Shown piece by piece: positions 1 to 8,663 of a stretch of DNA of 64,000 bases. Position 1 is the stretch's first letter, and every line of letters starts with the position of its first letter. Both the position numbers and the translations under genes were made by a program. The notes below the pieces were generated by a model. The model did not search any database and was not told the origin of the DNA. It was given only the letters and a program-made list of their open reading frames with translations. Source of the DNA: Wocania ichthyoenteri Th78 (lineage in GTDB: Bacteria; Bacteroidota; Bacteroidia; Flavobacteriales; Flavobacteriaceae); the NCBI RefSeq assembly GCF_000789235.1, contig NZ_KN525716.1, positions 960,071 to 1,024,070 on the forward strand, given 5' to 3'.

Positions 1-526
1 TTATTTCCTCAAAATTCAATTTTCCTTTAAAAAAAGCATAATAAATAGTGCTATTTAAATATTCACCTCGGTAGGCAATGCTACTTGGTACAGGTGACAC
101 CATACCACATTCAGGAAACGCTACCATCGTCTTTTCTACAGCTTGCTGCCAGTTAGGTAAAAACATAACGTCTGCATCAGAAATAGTTATTATAGGTTCT
201 AAATTACTTTTAATTGCAGCATATAGTGCATTTACTTTTCCTAAGTTAATTTTGGAATTAAGTAATTGATCAACTTTATCATGTTCTCTATATAAGCTTT
301 CCAAGTAACTAGTAACCTCAACACAACAATTATTATTTATAATCGAGATTCTAGTTTTTACGTGCACTGTTTTTAACAGTGATTGTATAGATAATTTTAA
401 AATTTTTAAACCATCTTTAAAATAGGGTTCGGTTAGATTTGGAATATAGACAGGTATGACAACTCTATGATAAGCATCAACTTCTAAAATATTTTGTTCC
501 TTCTCTGGATTATTTCCTATTCTCAT
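1..526 (-). CDS. Family 2-like glycosyltransferase, C-terminus cut by window edge
   Basis: Reading the minus strand from the ATG at 526-524 gives an open frame of about 175 residues that runs off the window. It starts MRIGNNPEKEQNILEV, then has VVIPVYIPN, a GT-A-type first strand, and later TISDADVMFLPNW, a DxD-like metal/sugar-nucleotide motif, near residue 125. It probably adds a sugar to a lipid-linked polysaccharide intermediate on the cytoplasmic face of the inner membrane. Its start overlaps the 3' end of the upstream epimerase gene by 17 bases, so it is co-transcribed and probably translationally coupled. Sugar specificity cannot be read from sequence. Confidence 0.85.
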   Translation of the reverse strand, partial: MRIGNNPEKEQNILEVDAYHRVVIPVYIPNLTEPYFKDGLKILKLSIQSLLKTVHVKTRISIINNNCCVEVTSYLESLYREHDKVDQLLNSKINLGKVNALYAAIKSNLEPIITISDADVMFLPNWQQAVEKTMVAFPECGMVSPVPSSIAYRGEYLNSTIYYAFFKGKLNFEEI

Positions 527-1445
527 AAAAATCAATAAGTAGCTTCAATCCTTCCTCTAAAGCTATTTGTTCTTTACCTAATAAAGCTTTCATTTTTGAA
601 GTATCTGGGCATCTCCTAGCCATATCTCCTTCTTTTAAAGCTGGAGCATGTATAATTTCTGAATTTGAATTAGACACTCTAATAATAGTATTAGCTAATT
701 CTAAAACAGTCATTTCTTTATCACTTCCTATATTAATTACTTCATTATGACATTTAGGGTCTTTCAATGCTTTAATGCAGGTTTCAATATTATCGTCTAC
801 AAAACAAAATGATCGCGTTTGCTGACCGTCTCCATAAATATAAATGGGCTCATTTTTTAAAGCGGCTTTTAAAAATTTAGGAATAACAAAATCTTCACTT
901 TGATTTGGTCCATACGTATTAAAAAACCTAAAAATTGTATATTCCAGACCGTATTCTTGGTAGTAAGATTTAAAAAATGCTTCTCCAACATTTTTCACAA
1001 TAGCATATGGTAATCTTGAATTTAAAGGTGTTGTTTGCTCGTTTTGTGGAATTTCAAAAGGTTCTCCATATACTTCAGAAGAACTTGAATAAAACACCCT
1101 TTTAACACAACTGTTTTTCGATAGTGATAGAATGTTCTTTATGCCTTCAATATCCTCTAACACCATCATTGGATTTTCTAACGTACGTTTTACGCCAACT
1201 ACAGCCGCAAAATGAAATACATAATCAAAATTGAATCTTCCAAAAATGGGTACAATATCATTGTAGTTATTTACATTCGCTTTAATAAAAGTGACATTAT
1301 CCTTTTTCGGGATTTTAGTTATAGAGCCTGTTAAAAAATTATCTACTATTACTATTTGGTTATTAATATCTTTAGATAATTCTAGTGTTAATGCACTTCC
1401 TATATTTCCTGCTCCACCAGTAATTAAATATTTGGTTACGCTCAT
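510..1445 (-). CDS. NAD-dependent sugar-nucleotide epimerase/dehydratase (extended SDR)
   Basis: This 311-residue protein has the N-terminal Rossmann glycine motif ITGGAGNIGS, then FHFAAVVGVKRT, YSSSSEVYGEP, and the YAIVK catalytic Tyr-x3-Lys near residues 147-151. This is the layout of extended short-chain dehydrogenases such as UDP-glucose 4-epimerase or UDP-glucuronate decarboxylase. It would supply an activated sugar in the cytoplasm for the surrounding glycosyltransferases. Its start overlaps the upstream glycosyltransferase by 4 bases and its stop overlaps the downstream one by 17, so it lies inside the operon. The family is certain; the exact substrate (galactose, xylose or a deoxysugar) is not. 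Confidence 0.88.
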   Translation of the reverse strand: MSVTKYLITGGAGNIGSALTLELSKDINNQIVIVDNFLTGSITKIPKKDNVTFIKANVNNYNDIVPIFGRFNFDYVFHFAAVVGVKRTLENPMMVLEDIEGIKNILSLSKNSCVKRVFYSSSSEVYGEPFEIPQNEQTTPLNSRLPYAIVKNVGEAFFKSYYQEYGLEYTIFRFFNTYGPNQSEDFVIPKFLKAALKNEPIYIYGDGQQTRSFCFVDDNIETCIKALKDPKCHNEVINIGSDKEMTVLELANTIIRVSNSNSEIIHAPALKEGDMARRCPDTSKMKALLGKEQIALEEGLKLLIDFYENRK

Positions 1446-2329
1446 GTAATTAACTTTTTAATAATTGTTTTTTGAACCCTAAAATTAACAAACCAAAATG
1501 GATTAATCTTGAACATGTTACCTATAGTTTTCCAAAAATTGATTTTAATCATTTTACTTTGCATTAAACAAAGATTTAGCATCAGTTTTTTATAAACATC
1601 CTTTTTAATAGTCTCTTTATTATAATAACGCTTTACTACATCAAACAAATATAACGGTAAAAAAATGTATTTCTCTTGATGGTTTGATACATTATTTTCG
1701 TGTTGTCTGTACCTAACAAGAGGCGCATCTATATAATAAAACTTGGTATGAAATGCACATCTAGACCAATACTCGACATCTTCTCCTGCATGTGGCATAA
1801 TTTCATTGAAATAACCTACATCTTTAACAATTTCTTTTCTAATAAGAGGTGTGGAACTCATTATAGTCCAATTACCAATCATTTTAGTTAAAACGTCTCC
1901 ATGCTTTACATTAGTGTGCCCTGGCTTTCCTATTATCTTTTCTAATTGTTTTCCTTCTCCATCAATTGTGCTACAATATGAGTGTACCAATCCAAAGTCT
2001 TTATTTTTATCTAAAATTTCAACCTGAGTTTCTATTTTATTAGGTAACCATAAATCATCATCATCAACAAATGCAATATAAGTACCTTTAGCATTATTAA
2101 TTCCAATGTTTCTTGGTTTACATGGGCTTCCACTATTATCTATCTTTATATAACTAAGATTCTTATATTCACTGCATAATTTCTCATTTTCATCACCAGG
2201 TGTTCCATCATCTACTACAATAATTTCAATATTGCTATAGGTTTGAATAACAATACTATTTAAAGTTTCCTTTAAAAAGTGAGTGCGCTTATAGGTTGGT
2301 ATAATAACAGAGACCAGTGGTTGCGACAT
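1442..2329 (-). CDS. Glycosyltransferase family 2
   Basis: The 295-residue protein opens VSVIIPTYKRTHFLKE, followed by IIVVDDGTPGD and, near residue 95, FVDDDDLWLPNK. These are the nucleotide-sugar-binding Asp and the DxD motif of GT-A family 2 enzymes. It likely transfers one sugar of the repeat unit of the surface polysaccharide at the inner face of the cytoplasmic membrane. The start codon overlaps the stop of the upstream gene by one base (position 2329), and its own end overlaps the epimerase start. A basic C-terminal tail rich in Lys and Ile may lie against the membrane. Donor and acceptor are unknown. Confidence 0.88.
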   Translation of the reverse strand: MSQPLVSVIIPTYKRTHFLKETLNSIVIQTYSNIEIIVVDDGTPGDENEKLCSEYKNLSYIKIDNSGSPCKPRNIGINNAKGTYIAFVDDDDLWLPNKIETQVEILDKNKDFGLVHSYCSTIDGEGKQLEKIIGKPGHTNVKHGDVLTKMIGNWTIMSSTPLIRKEIVKDVGYFNEIMPHAGEDVEYWSRCAFHTKFYYIDAPLVRYRQHENNVSNHQEKYIFLPLYLFDVVKRYYNKETIKKDVYKKLMLNLCLMQSKMIKINFWKTIGNMFKINPFWFVNFRVQKTIIKKLIT

Positions 2330-3234
2330 TATTTAAGTATATTATAACTAAATCTTAGCGTAAATTTGAAACATTCCTTTAGACTTCTTAGCTTATAAAA
2401 ACGCTTCAGGAAAAACATAAAATGGTGCTTTTTTAATTCTTTTGTGATTACTAAAAATACTTCATATTTTTTTAAGTTCTTAATAGCAATTGTTCTAGAA
2501 AATGTATTTTGTTTTTCTAAAACTAAATCTCTAAAAAATAGTCGTTTAGCATCTTTTTTCTTGTTATTTAATGTTCCTGAAATACTCTTTGAAGAGAGTC
2601 TGAACTTTAAATAAGCCTCATTGCAACTTACTATGTTTCGTCCGTTAGAAAACTCTAACCATGCCATATCATCACTACACCAAGCTAAAGGATAATCTCT
2701 AAAACCATACTTATTATAACTTGCTATGCTAAAAACATATTCCGAAAGACTACTGTGCTTACTCCCATAATACTTTTCTGTAAAGGCTTCTGCAGCCATT
2801 TGTGTTTTTGGATTATGTTGAATACTACCTAATGCGACACCCTTTTCATTAATTTTAAGTGTTGCAAAGCGAAGTAGCTTACTCTTTTGTAATTTAAGAT
2901 TTGGTAATGCTCTATAAAAGCATTCAACAAAGTTTTCTGACAAACAATCATCATCACCTAAAATACAAGCCCAAGTTTCGTTGTTTATAAGCTTAAGACA
3001 TCTATCCCATTGTTTAGTTAAGCTTTTACTGCCTAAATTATCGGCAAATCGATGGTATCTAATTGGTATATCGTTCTTGAATTTATCTACAAGATTATCT
3101 ATAGACTGTTCACTAGCGTCGTCTCCTATATAAACCGTAAATCTTTTATCGGTTTGCTGCTGTAACGATAGTAATGTTTCTTCAAAAAAATCGTTTTTAA
3201 AATATGGTATAACAATAGCTAAAGCATTATTCAT
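2329..3234 (-). CDS. Glycosyltransferase family 2
   Basis: A 301-residue GT-A enzyme beginning LAIVIPYFKNDFFEETL, with YIGDDASEQS near residue 35 and the metal-binding ILGDDDCLSENF around residue 91. It closely resembles the protein at 7738-8661: both have VIPYxKxxFFxETL near the start, a GDDD motif, and a similar SLSEY segment near the middle. The two are probably paralogues within the cluster that add related sugars. It abuts its neighbours with 0-1 base gaps, as expected for a long polycistronic message. Linkage and substrate cannot be inferred. Confidence 0.87.
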   Translation of the reverse strand: MNNALAIVIPYFKNDFFEETLLSLQQQTDKRFTVYIGDDASEQSIDNLVDKFKNDIPIRYHRFADNLGSKSLTKQWDRCLKLINNETWACILGDDDCLSENFVECFYRALPNLKLQKSKLLRFATLKINEKGVALGSIQHNPKTQMAAEAFTEKYYGSKHSSLSEYVFSIASYNKYGFRDYPLAWCSDDMAWLEFSNGRNIVSCNEAYLKFRLSSKSISGTLNNKKKDAKRLFFRDLVLEKQNTFSRTIAIKNLKKYEVFLVITKELKKHHFMFFLKRFYKLRSLKECFKFTLRFSYNILK

Positions 3235-4314
3235 TTATCTATCCTTCAATTTTAATAACTCTTGCCATACTTTCACAATGCTTTCTTCTTCTTGCTTCAT
3301 ACTGTATTCGCTCTCAATAAATTTTGATGCTTCTAAACCTACTTTTGCCATTTTCTTTGGGTTACTATCAAAATCCAACATTACTTGCTCTAGTGTTTCG
3401 GCAAACTTTGTAACGTTTCTTTGTGGAACTTTATAAGTGATATTAGGCAAAAAATATTCTTCTCCTCCCTGTCCTGTATAACCAACAACTATACAACCAC
3501 AACTCATAGCTTCAGCTGGTGGCATTCCAAATCCTTCTCTATGATTAAAGCTTAAGAAAACAGCGCTTTCTTTTAAAACTCCTGCTACTTCTTCTTCGTT
3601 CATTCCTTGAATTGAAACAATGTTCCAACCATCTAAAACACCTCTTATATCTAAAATATTCAGAATCTGCTCAGAGTCTTCTCTAAGTTTTCTAGGCATA
3701 AAAGCTATTTGCTTTTTTTTATTTGCCTGAAAAGAAAAAACATTTTTATCAATACCATATCTTACTCGATAAACTGGTTTCTCCACAAGAAAGCTTTCCA
3801 CATAAGACACAGCATCGACTGAGGCTACAATAACACCTTGTAATCTATCTTGTTTATAGATTGATGTATTAGAATTGGCTTGATTTGGAATGCCATAACC
3901 TCTAAACGAATAGTAGCAATTTTGATTGTAAACTACCGTTTTTTGATCTTGAAAAACTGTATTAATAGCTTTTCCATAAAACTCTGGAAACACAATAATA
4001 TCATCTGGATTTAGTACTAGTTTTTTATTATTAATAGATTTATCGTACTCTATCTCAGGTTTAAAAGTCTTTTTAACTAGTGTCTTAATTTTCTTTTTAA
4101 AATTGCTATTAGAGCTTTTATCTAGTTTAGCAACTATAGGATGCCAAACTACTGGAGTCTCATTTTTAAACCAATTAACTTTAAAATGTCTATGTCCATG
4201 AACCACATAAGCCTTAAGCCCTTTTTTATTTAAAACATCAACCTGTCTGTACAATTGCTTAATACCTCCTGCTGGTGTGTTTAAATCTGGGCTAATAAAA
4301 TAGATATGGCTCAT
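3235..4314 (-). CDS. GT-B fold glycosyltransferase (family 4-like)
   Basis: The 359-residue protein begins IYFISPDLNTPAGGIKQLYR, a GT-B style N-terminus with the Gly-rich acceptor loop. Near residue 260 it has NHREGFGMPPAEAMSCG, the E-x7-E-like donor-binding region of family 4 retaining enzymes, followed by IVVGYTGQGGEEYF. The family usually uses nucleotide-activated hexoses with retention of configuration. It is the only clear GT-B enzyme in the cluster and lies between two family 2 genes with gaps of 0 and 9 bases. The sugar is unknown. Confidence 0.85.
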   Translation of the reverse strand: MSHIYFISPDLNTPAGGIKQLYRQVDVLNKKGLKAYVVHGHRHFKVNWFKNETPVVWHPIVAKLDKSSNSNFKKKIKTLVKKTFKPEIEYDKSINNKKLVLNPDDIIVFPEFYGKAINTVFQDQKTVVYNQNCYYSFRGYGIPNQANSNTSIYKQDRLQGVIVASVDAVSYVESFLVEKPVYRVRYGIDKNVFSFQANKKKQIAFMPRKLREDSEQILNILDIRGVLDGWNIVSIQGMNEEEVAGVLKESAVFLSFNHREGFGMPPAEAMSCGCIVVGYTGQGGEEYFLPNITYKVPQRNVTKFAETLEQVMLDFDSNPKKMAKVGLEASKFIESEYSMKQEEESIVKVWQELLKLKDR

Positions 4315-4323
4315 TATATATCT

Positions 4324-5313
4324 TTAACTATAATTAAAAGTATTGCTTTTTTTAATAAATACATATCCTTTGTTAAATACATTATACACAATTAAAACTA
4401 TTAAAACCGAAGGTAAGTGTTTAAAAAAGTACTTGTTAAATATGTCTTTTCTACAGAAATGTCCTTTTAAATAATAATATGCCACAAATAATGATACTTT
4501 TCTGTTTTTTTCCATAGACTGTTGCATAAAAATTCTATGGATATCATGGAGTAAAAAAACACATGTCGTATGGTTAAGTTTTAGATTCTTATTTTTAAGA
4601 AAGGCATATCTCACACGCAAGCTAGAATATGCTTTTGCAAAAGCATTTGTTTTTGAATATGAAATACTATCATCATTGGCTATTACTTTAACTAAAACCT
4701 TAGACAAAATAGTATAGTTAGCATCTACTTGCATTACTTTTACATGAAAATCATATTCTTGGGATTGTTGTAAACTTTCATCAAAAACCAATTGATTTTC
4801 TTTTAAAAATACTGACTTATACATGACTGCATGTATTGGCCAAAAGGTTTTAAAACTTATATAATCGTTTATTCGATTATTAGACTCTAAAATGCCTCCA
4901 TGAAATCCATCTATTATTTTTCCGTTTCTTGTAACCCATTCACTTTTACAAATACTATAATTAGCCTTTGTCGCTTGAATATTTTTTAGCTGCAATTCTA
5001 AATATTCTGGGCACATATAATCATCACTATCAAAAAAACCTATAAAGTCTCCTTTTGCCTGTTCTAACCCAAAATTTCTACATGCATTGGCTCCTTTAGG
5101 TTTATTTTTAGGTCTCTCAAGAAGTTTGAAACGCTTGTCCTCTATAACATAATTTTCAATTATTTTAATTGAATCATCATTAGAACCATCATCAACTATT
5201 AAACATTCCCAATTCGTATAGGTTTGCAATACAAGACTATTTAAAGTATCTTCTATAACACTAGCTCTATTGTAAGTAGGTATGATGATTGATATTAAAA
5301 CGTTAGTATCCAA
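4324..5313 (-). CDS. Glycosyltransferase family 2
   Basis: A 329-residue enzyme with ISIIIPTYNRASVIEDTLNS at the N-terminus, CLIVDDGSNDDS near residue 40 and IGFFDSDDYMCPEYLEL near residue 95; the DSDD is the metal-binding motif. Towards the C-terminus there is a hydrophobic stretch (HLPSVLIVLIVYNVF) that may be a membrane anchor. It lies 9 bases downstream of the end of its operon neighbour and 16 bases from the next gene. It probably adds one residue of the polysaccharide unit on the cytoplasmic side. Confidence 0.88.
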   Translation of the reverse strand: MDTNVLISIIIPTYNRASVIEDTLNSLVLQTYTNWECLIVDDGSNDDSIKIIENYVIEDKRFKLLERPKNKPKGANACRNFGLEQAKGDFIGFFDSDDYMCPEYLELQLKNIQATKANYSICKSEWVTRNGKIIDGFHGGILESNNRINDYISFKTFWPIHAVMYKSVFLKENQLVFDESLQQSQEYDFHVKVMQVDANYTILSKVLVKVIANDDSISYSKTNAFAKAYSSLRVRYAFLKNKNLKLNHTTCVFLLHDIHRIFMQQSMEKNRKVSLFVAYYYLKGHFCRKDIFNKYFFKHLPSVLIVLIVYNVFNKGYVFIKKSNTFNYS

Positions 5314-5329
5314 TTTTAAGTTTATTTAT

Positions 5330-6160
5330 TTAATAGCAAACATCGTTAGCCAAATCTCCTTTACTATTAATATTCCAAGAACTAGAGCTACTAGCTGTAC
5401 TCATATAGAACTTCTGTTCTTCAGTTAAATTATCTATATCCATATACCAACCTCCATGCATCGCCATATATGGACTATTTGTTCGAATGGCATGGTAAAA
5501 ATTATCTCTAAATGACCATATGTTTTTTGGAGGATACAACGCAAAAGTTGTATCTATACTAGATTGATAATCACCACTTTTCGTTTTAGTTTTCCAGAAT
5601 CTATTTTCCCATTCTAAAATTTTTGTTTTATTGGGATTTGTATCAGGTATATCATCTGTTTTTAGGCTAAATCCAACTTTAGATAATTTCCAATTCTTAT
5701 CTAATAGTTGTTTGAATTTTAAAACAAAATCATCTGGACAAGAATTTAAAGGGACAATATCTGGATCGGTAAGGACATAATAGCCTTTATTGTATTTATT
5801 AAATATTTCTTTTTGCTCCCAAAATACTCTGTGTCCAAAATTCTCGGTCAATCTATGTATTTCAACTTTATCCTTTAGCTCATCAAAATAGGTTAATAGA
5901 GGCTTGTAATTTGAGTTATTATCTACAATGACAATATTTGAGTATTCATTTTTTAAAAGAAAATTAATTAATTTCTTTAAATAAAAAAGTTGATTATAAC
6001 TCACTATAATAATAGGTATGGACTTATAATTCTTGTTTTGTTTTACAGTTACTTTATTGAAATAGTTATTTATAAAACGGAAGTAGTAATATCTAGTTCT
6101 TTTTGATATTCTATGATTTTTAATACGCTTATAAATATTAAATAAAACTGTTTTCAACAT
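5330..6160 (-). CDS. Glycosyltransferase family 2-like protein
   Basis: A 276-residue protein with a basic N-terminal segment, then IPIIIVSYNQLFYLKKL near residue 49, IVIVDNNSNYKPL, and YVLTDPDIVPLN near residue 130. The DPD probably replaces the usual DxD. The second half, with WMDIDNLTEEQKFYM, has no motif I recognise. It is likely a cytoplasmic or membrane-associated transferase in the polysaccharide operon. Gaps to neighbours are 16 and 33 bases, slightly larger than elsewhere in the cluster but without a visible terminator. Confidence in the family is moderate and in the substrate nil. Confidence 0.75.
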   Translation of the reverse strand: MLKTVLFNIYKRIKNHRISKRTRYYYFRFINNYFNKVTVKQNKNYKSIPIIIVSYNQLFYLKKLINFLLKNEYSNIVIVDNNSNYKPLLTYFDELKDKVEIHRLTENFGHRVFWEQKEIFNKYNKGYYVLTDPDIVPLNSCPDDFVLKFKQLLDKNWKLSKVGFSLKTDDIPDTNPNKTKILEWENRFWKTKTKSGDYQSSIDTTFALYPPKNIWSFRDNFYHAIRTNSPYMAMHGGWYMDIDNLTEEQKFYMSTASSSSSWNINSKGDLANDVCY

Positions 6161-6193
6161 TAAAAACTTTAAACTATTACTAGATAATTTATT

Positions 6194-6916
6194 TTATAAC
6201 GACTCTATAAACTTATATTTTTTAGTACCTAAAACTAAAACACGTTTTGAGCCAACATATATGCCTTTGTATATAGTAATATTCAATTTTTTAAACAAGA
6301 GGAGTAGTTCTTTAACCGTGTCTTGTTCTCCCTGCCTATTGTAATCATCAAAAATAATCATAAACTCATCAGTTGCTTCAAAATGTTTAGCTAGCTTTAC
6401 TATATCATATCTTGAATAACGTGCGCTTCCAAATGGTCCATCTACTACATATAAATCAAACTTACTTTTTATGTATTTATCTAAGCCATCGTAAACATTA
6501 ACAGAAAACCCATTAACTTCTTCTTTCTTTAGAGGACAAATAATTATTTCTGAGTGTGAAGATAAACCATGATTAGTTATAAAATGGTTTTTCCATTCAT
6601 TACTCTCTTCAATAATTTTATGTGTGCTTTCTGTTAATTCATTTTTTAAAGTTGCATTAATAAATTTACTAGATTCCCCTAAGCCAAACTCAAGTATTTT
6701 TTTAGGTTTATAATCAGCTAGCACTCTATTCAATACATAAAAAAAAGCGTAATTACCTGCCCATCTCCCAATATTTAAAGGTAGTTCTTCTAACCATGCT
6801 CTACCTCTTATGCTATCGTGATACACATTTGCCCACTCGTTCTCTAATGTTGCATTTAAGATTTTACGGTCTCTTTGTCTAAACTCCTCTATTGTCTTTT
6901 TTATTTTTTGAAACAT
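6194..6916 (-). CDS. SAM-dependent methyltransferase-like protein
   Basis: The 240-residue protein contains KKILEFGLGESSKFI near residue 65, a motif I resembling the glycine-rich SAM-binding loop, and later LYVVDGPFGSARYSRYD, where a methyltransferase would have its post-motif acidic strand. This suggests a class I fold, possibly methylating a sugar hydroxyl of the polysaccharide, but the loop is not a textbook GxGxG. I see no signal peptide or membrane segment. It lies within the glycosyltransferase run with gaps of 19 and 33 bases. It could instead be a non-catalytic relative. Confidence 0.55.
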   Translation of the reverse strand: MFQKIKKTIEEFRQRDRKILNATLENEWANVYHDSIRGRAWLEELPLNIGRWAGNYAFFYVLNRVLADYKPKKILEFGLGESSKFINATLKNELTESTHKIIEESNEWKNHFITNHGLSSHSEIIICPLKKEEVNGFSVNVYDGLDKYIKSKFDLYVVDGPFGSARYSRYDIVKLAKHFEATDEFMIIFDDYNRQGEQDTVKELLLLFKKLNITIYKGIYVGSKRVLVLGTKKYKFIESL

Positions 6917-6935
6917 TTATCTTCTTATTGAAGTT

Positions 6936-7733
6936 TCATCTATTTAAGATACTCTTTATTTTTTTCTTTATCTGTTTTTTTGCTAGTTTAATATCATTGC
7001 TAACACTAAACTTTGGTTTATTAAAAGTAAAACTTTTAAGAGCCCCAAAAGCAAATATTTCCTTTCCTTTTACTTGATTCGATACATTGTTCCCGTGTAT
7101 TACTTGAATCCACTGTGGTTTACTTGTTACGTTGATTTTTTTTAGATGTGTCCATTCGCCATGTTGATGTGCATAAACCGTTTCTATTGATTGATTATTC
7201 TGTACATTCTCTAAAAGGCTTATAAATGGATTTAATTTATAATTCATCTTACGCAACTTATTAACCTTTCCTATTTCTAGATTGTAGCCAATTGGCATCT
7301 CTAATATACATTTATAATCAACTAAGTTATTTTGCAATACTGCAACTGCATCATTAGAAAAAACATCATCGTTATCTAATCTTGTGGTAATAATAGCATC
7401 TAACTTTTTACCATGAATTTCTTCTAACAAATCTTTTGCTAAAGTATCTTGAAAATCTTGATAAGATTCTTTAAACTTAGGTGTGAAATTAGGAAACAAA
7501 GCACTTAGTTTTTCTATTTTTTCTTTATACAAATTTGGTGTTGAAGTATCAAAAAAAACCCACCATTCAAAGTTTTTATTAGTTTGACTTTTTAAAGAAG
7601 GAAAACAGTAATTTTCGAATAATTGAAATCTTTTCTTTAACCAATTATCGTCTAACACTTCGTTACCTAAACTGTCTTTATCCCACTTTTGGGATAAATT
7701 AAATCTAGTAATTATAAAGTGTTTGAATGTCAC
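6936..7733 (-). CDS. Putative rhamnosyltransferase-type glycosyltransferase
   Basis: The 265-residue protein starts FKHFIITRFNLSQKW, then FENYCFPSLKSQTNKNFEWW, and ITTRLDNDDVFSND near residue 117. This combination is typical of the family annotated as putative rhamnosyl transferase in Bacteroidota and Proteobacteria. RLDNDD supplies the metal-binding acidic cluster. It would act in the cytoplasm on the growing glycan. The family name is historical, so transfer of rhamnose is an inference only. It lies 4 bases from the next operon gene. Confidence 0.75.
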   Translation of the reverse strand: MTFKHFIITRFNLSQKWDKDSLGNEVLDDNWLKKRFQLFENYCFPSLKSQTNKNFEWWVFFDTSTPNLYKEKIEKLSALFPNFTPKFKESYQDFQDTLAKDLLEEIHGKKLDAIITTRLDNDDVFSNDAVAVLQNNLVDYKCILEMPIGYNLEIGKVNKLRKMNYKLNPFISLLENVQNNQSIETVYAHQHGEWTHLKKINVTSKPQWIQVIHGNNVSNQVKGKEIFAFGALKSFTFNKPKFSVSNDIKLAKKQIKKKIKSILNR

Positions 7734-7737
7734 TGTA

Positions 7738-8661
7738 CTAGCTGTTTTTTAAAATTAACGCTTTTAAAAACATTTTCCTTTTAACCACAAACTTAAAAAA
7801 TTGATTAAAACCTAGGTTTGCATAATGTAGTTTCAACAAAAAATAAATATGATGAGGATTCAATAAATTATTGTTGACAATTAATTTCTCCATAAAGCTT
7901 AATATTTCAGTCCTTTTTTCAACTGGCAAAAATTCTATATGATCTTTACAAAAGTCTTTGTAAAACTGTATTGTAGCATCATTTTTTTCTTTTAAATTAT
8001 TTTTATTCCCAGAAATACTTATAGACGAAACTCTTATTATAACTTTTGCATCATTTATTGTTTTTATTTGTTCTTTAAAAGAAAAATCTAACCAAGCTTT
8101 ATCATCACTATGCCACCCTAAAGGATAATTTTTAAAACCTACTTTCTCATATATCGTTTTTTTAAAAATATACTCAGAAAGAGAGCTTCTTGTTTTTCCT
8201 TTAAATTTTCTATAAAAAGCATCAACACTATGCTCATATTGTGGATGTGTATATACTTCAGAAAATCTTTTCTCATCTGTATAAAGCATTTGAGATGAAA
8301 ACTTATATAGGTTCGTTTTATCTTCTTTTTCTTTATACCATAGTTCTACCACATTGTTTTCTAATAAATCATCATCGCCCAGTATTAAAATCCACTTTTC
8401 GTTTTTAGTTAAACTTATACATCTGTCCCAATGTTGTGGTAATGATTTTTGTCCTAAGTTGCTATCAAACTTTTTATAATAAATTGGAAGATTTTTATTG
8501 AATTCTGCTATTATTTTCTCTGGATTATTTGGACTATTATCATTGCCAATATATACATTAAAGTCTTTATTTGTTTGACTTGCAAGCGAATGAAGTGTTT
8601 CTCTAAAAAACTCTATTTTATAATATGGAATAACAATTGCAAGTTCTTTAATAGCGTTCAC
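7738..8661 (-). CDS. Glycosyltransferase family 2
   Basis: A 307-residue GT-A enzyme with LAIVIPYYKIEFFRETLHSL, YIGNDNSPNNPEKI near residue 40 and ILILGDDDLLENNVVELW near residue 95. It is visibly related to the transferase at 2329-3234 along its whole length, with a shared SLSEYIF segment and similar spacing, suggesting duplication within the cluster. In this copy the usual DD after YIG is ND, while the GDDD is kept, so activity is still expected. It abuts the downstream and upstream genes by 2-4 bases. Confidence 0.87.
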   Translation of the reverse strand: MNAIKELAIVIPYYKIEFFRETLHSLASQTNKDFNVYIGNDNSPNNPEKIIAEFNKNLPIYYKKFDSNLGQKSLPQHWDRCISLTKNEKWILILGDDDLLENNVVELWYKEKEDKTNLYKFSSQMLYTDEKRFSEVYTHPQYEHSVDAFYRKFKGKTRSSLSEYIFKKTIYEKVGFKNYPLGWHSDDKAWLDFSFKEQIKTINDAKVIIRVSSISISGNKNNLKEKNDATIQFYKDFCKDHIEFLPVEKRTEILSFMEKLIVNNNLLNPHHIYFLLKLHYANLGFNQFFKFVVKRKMFLKALILKNS

Positions 8662-8663
8662 TT

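Noticed and set aside
78-269. Plus-strand 63-codon frame at the window start
   Set aside because: It is the shadow of the partial minus-strand glycosyltransferase, which has a clear SDADVMF motif and operon overlap.
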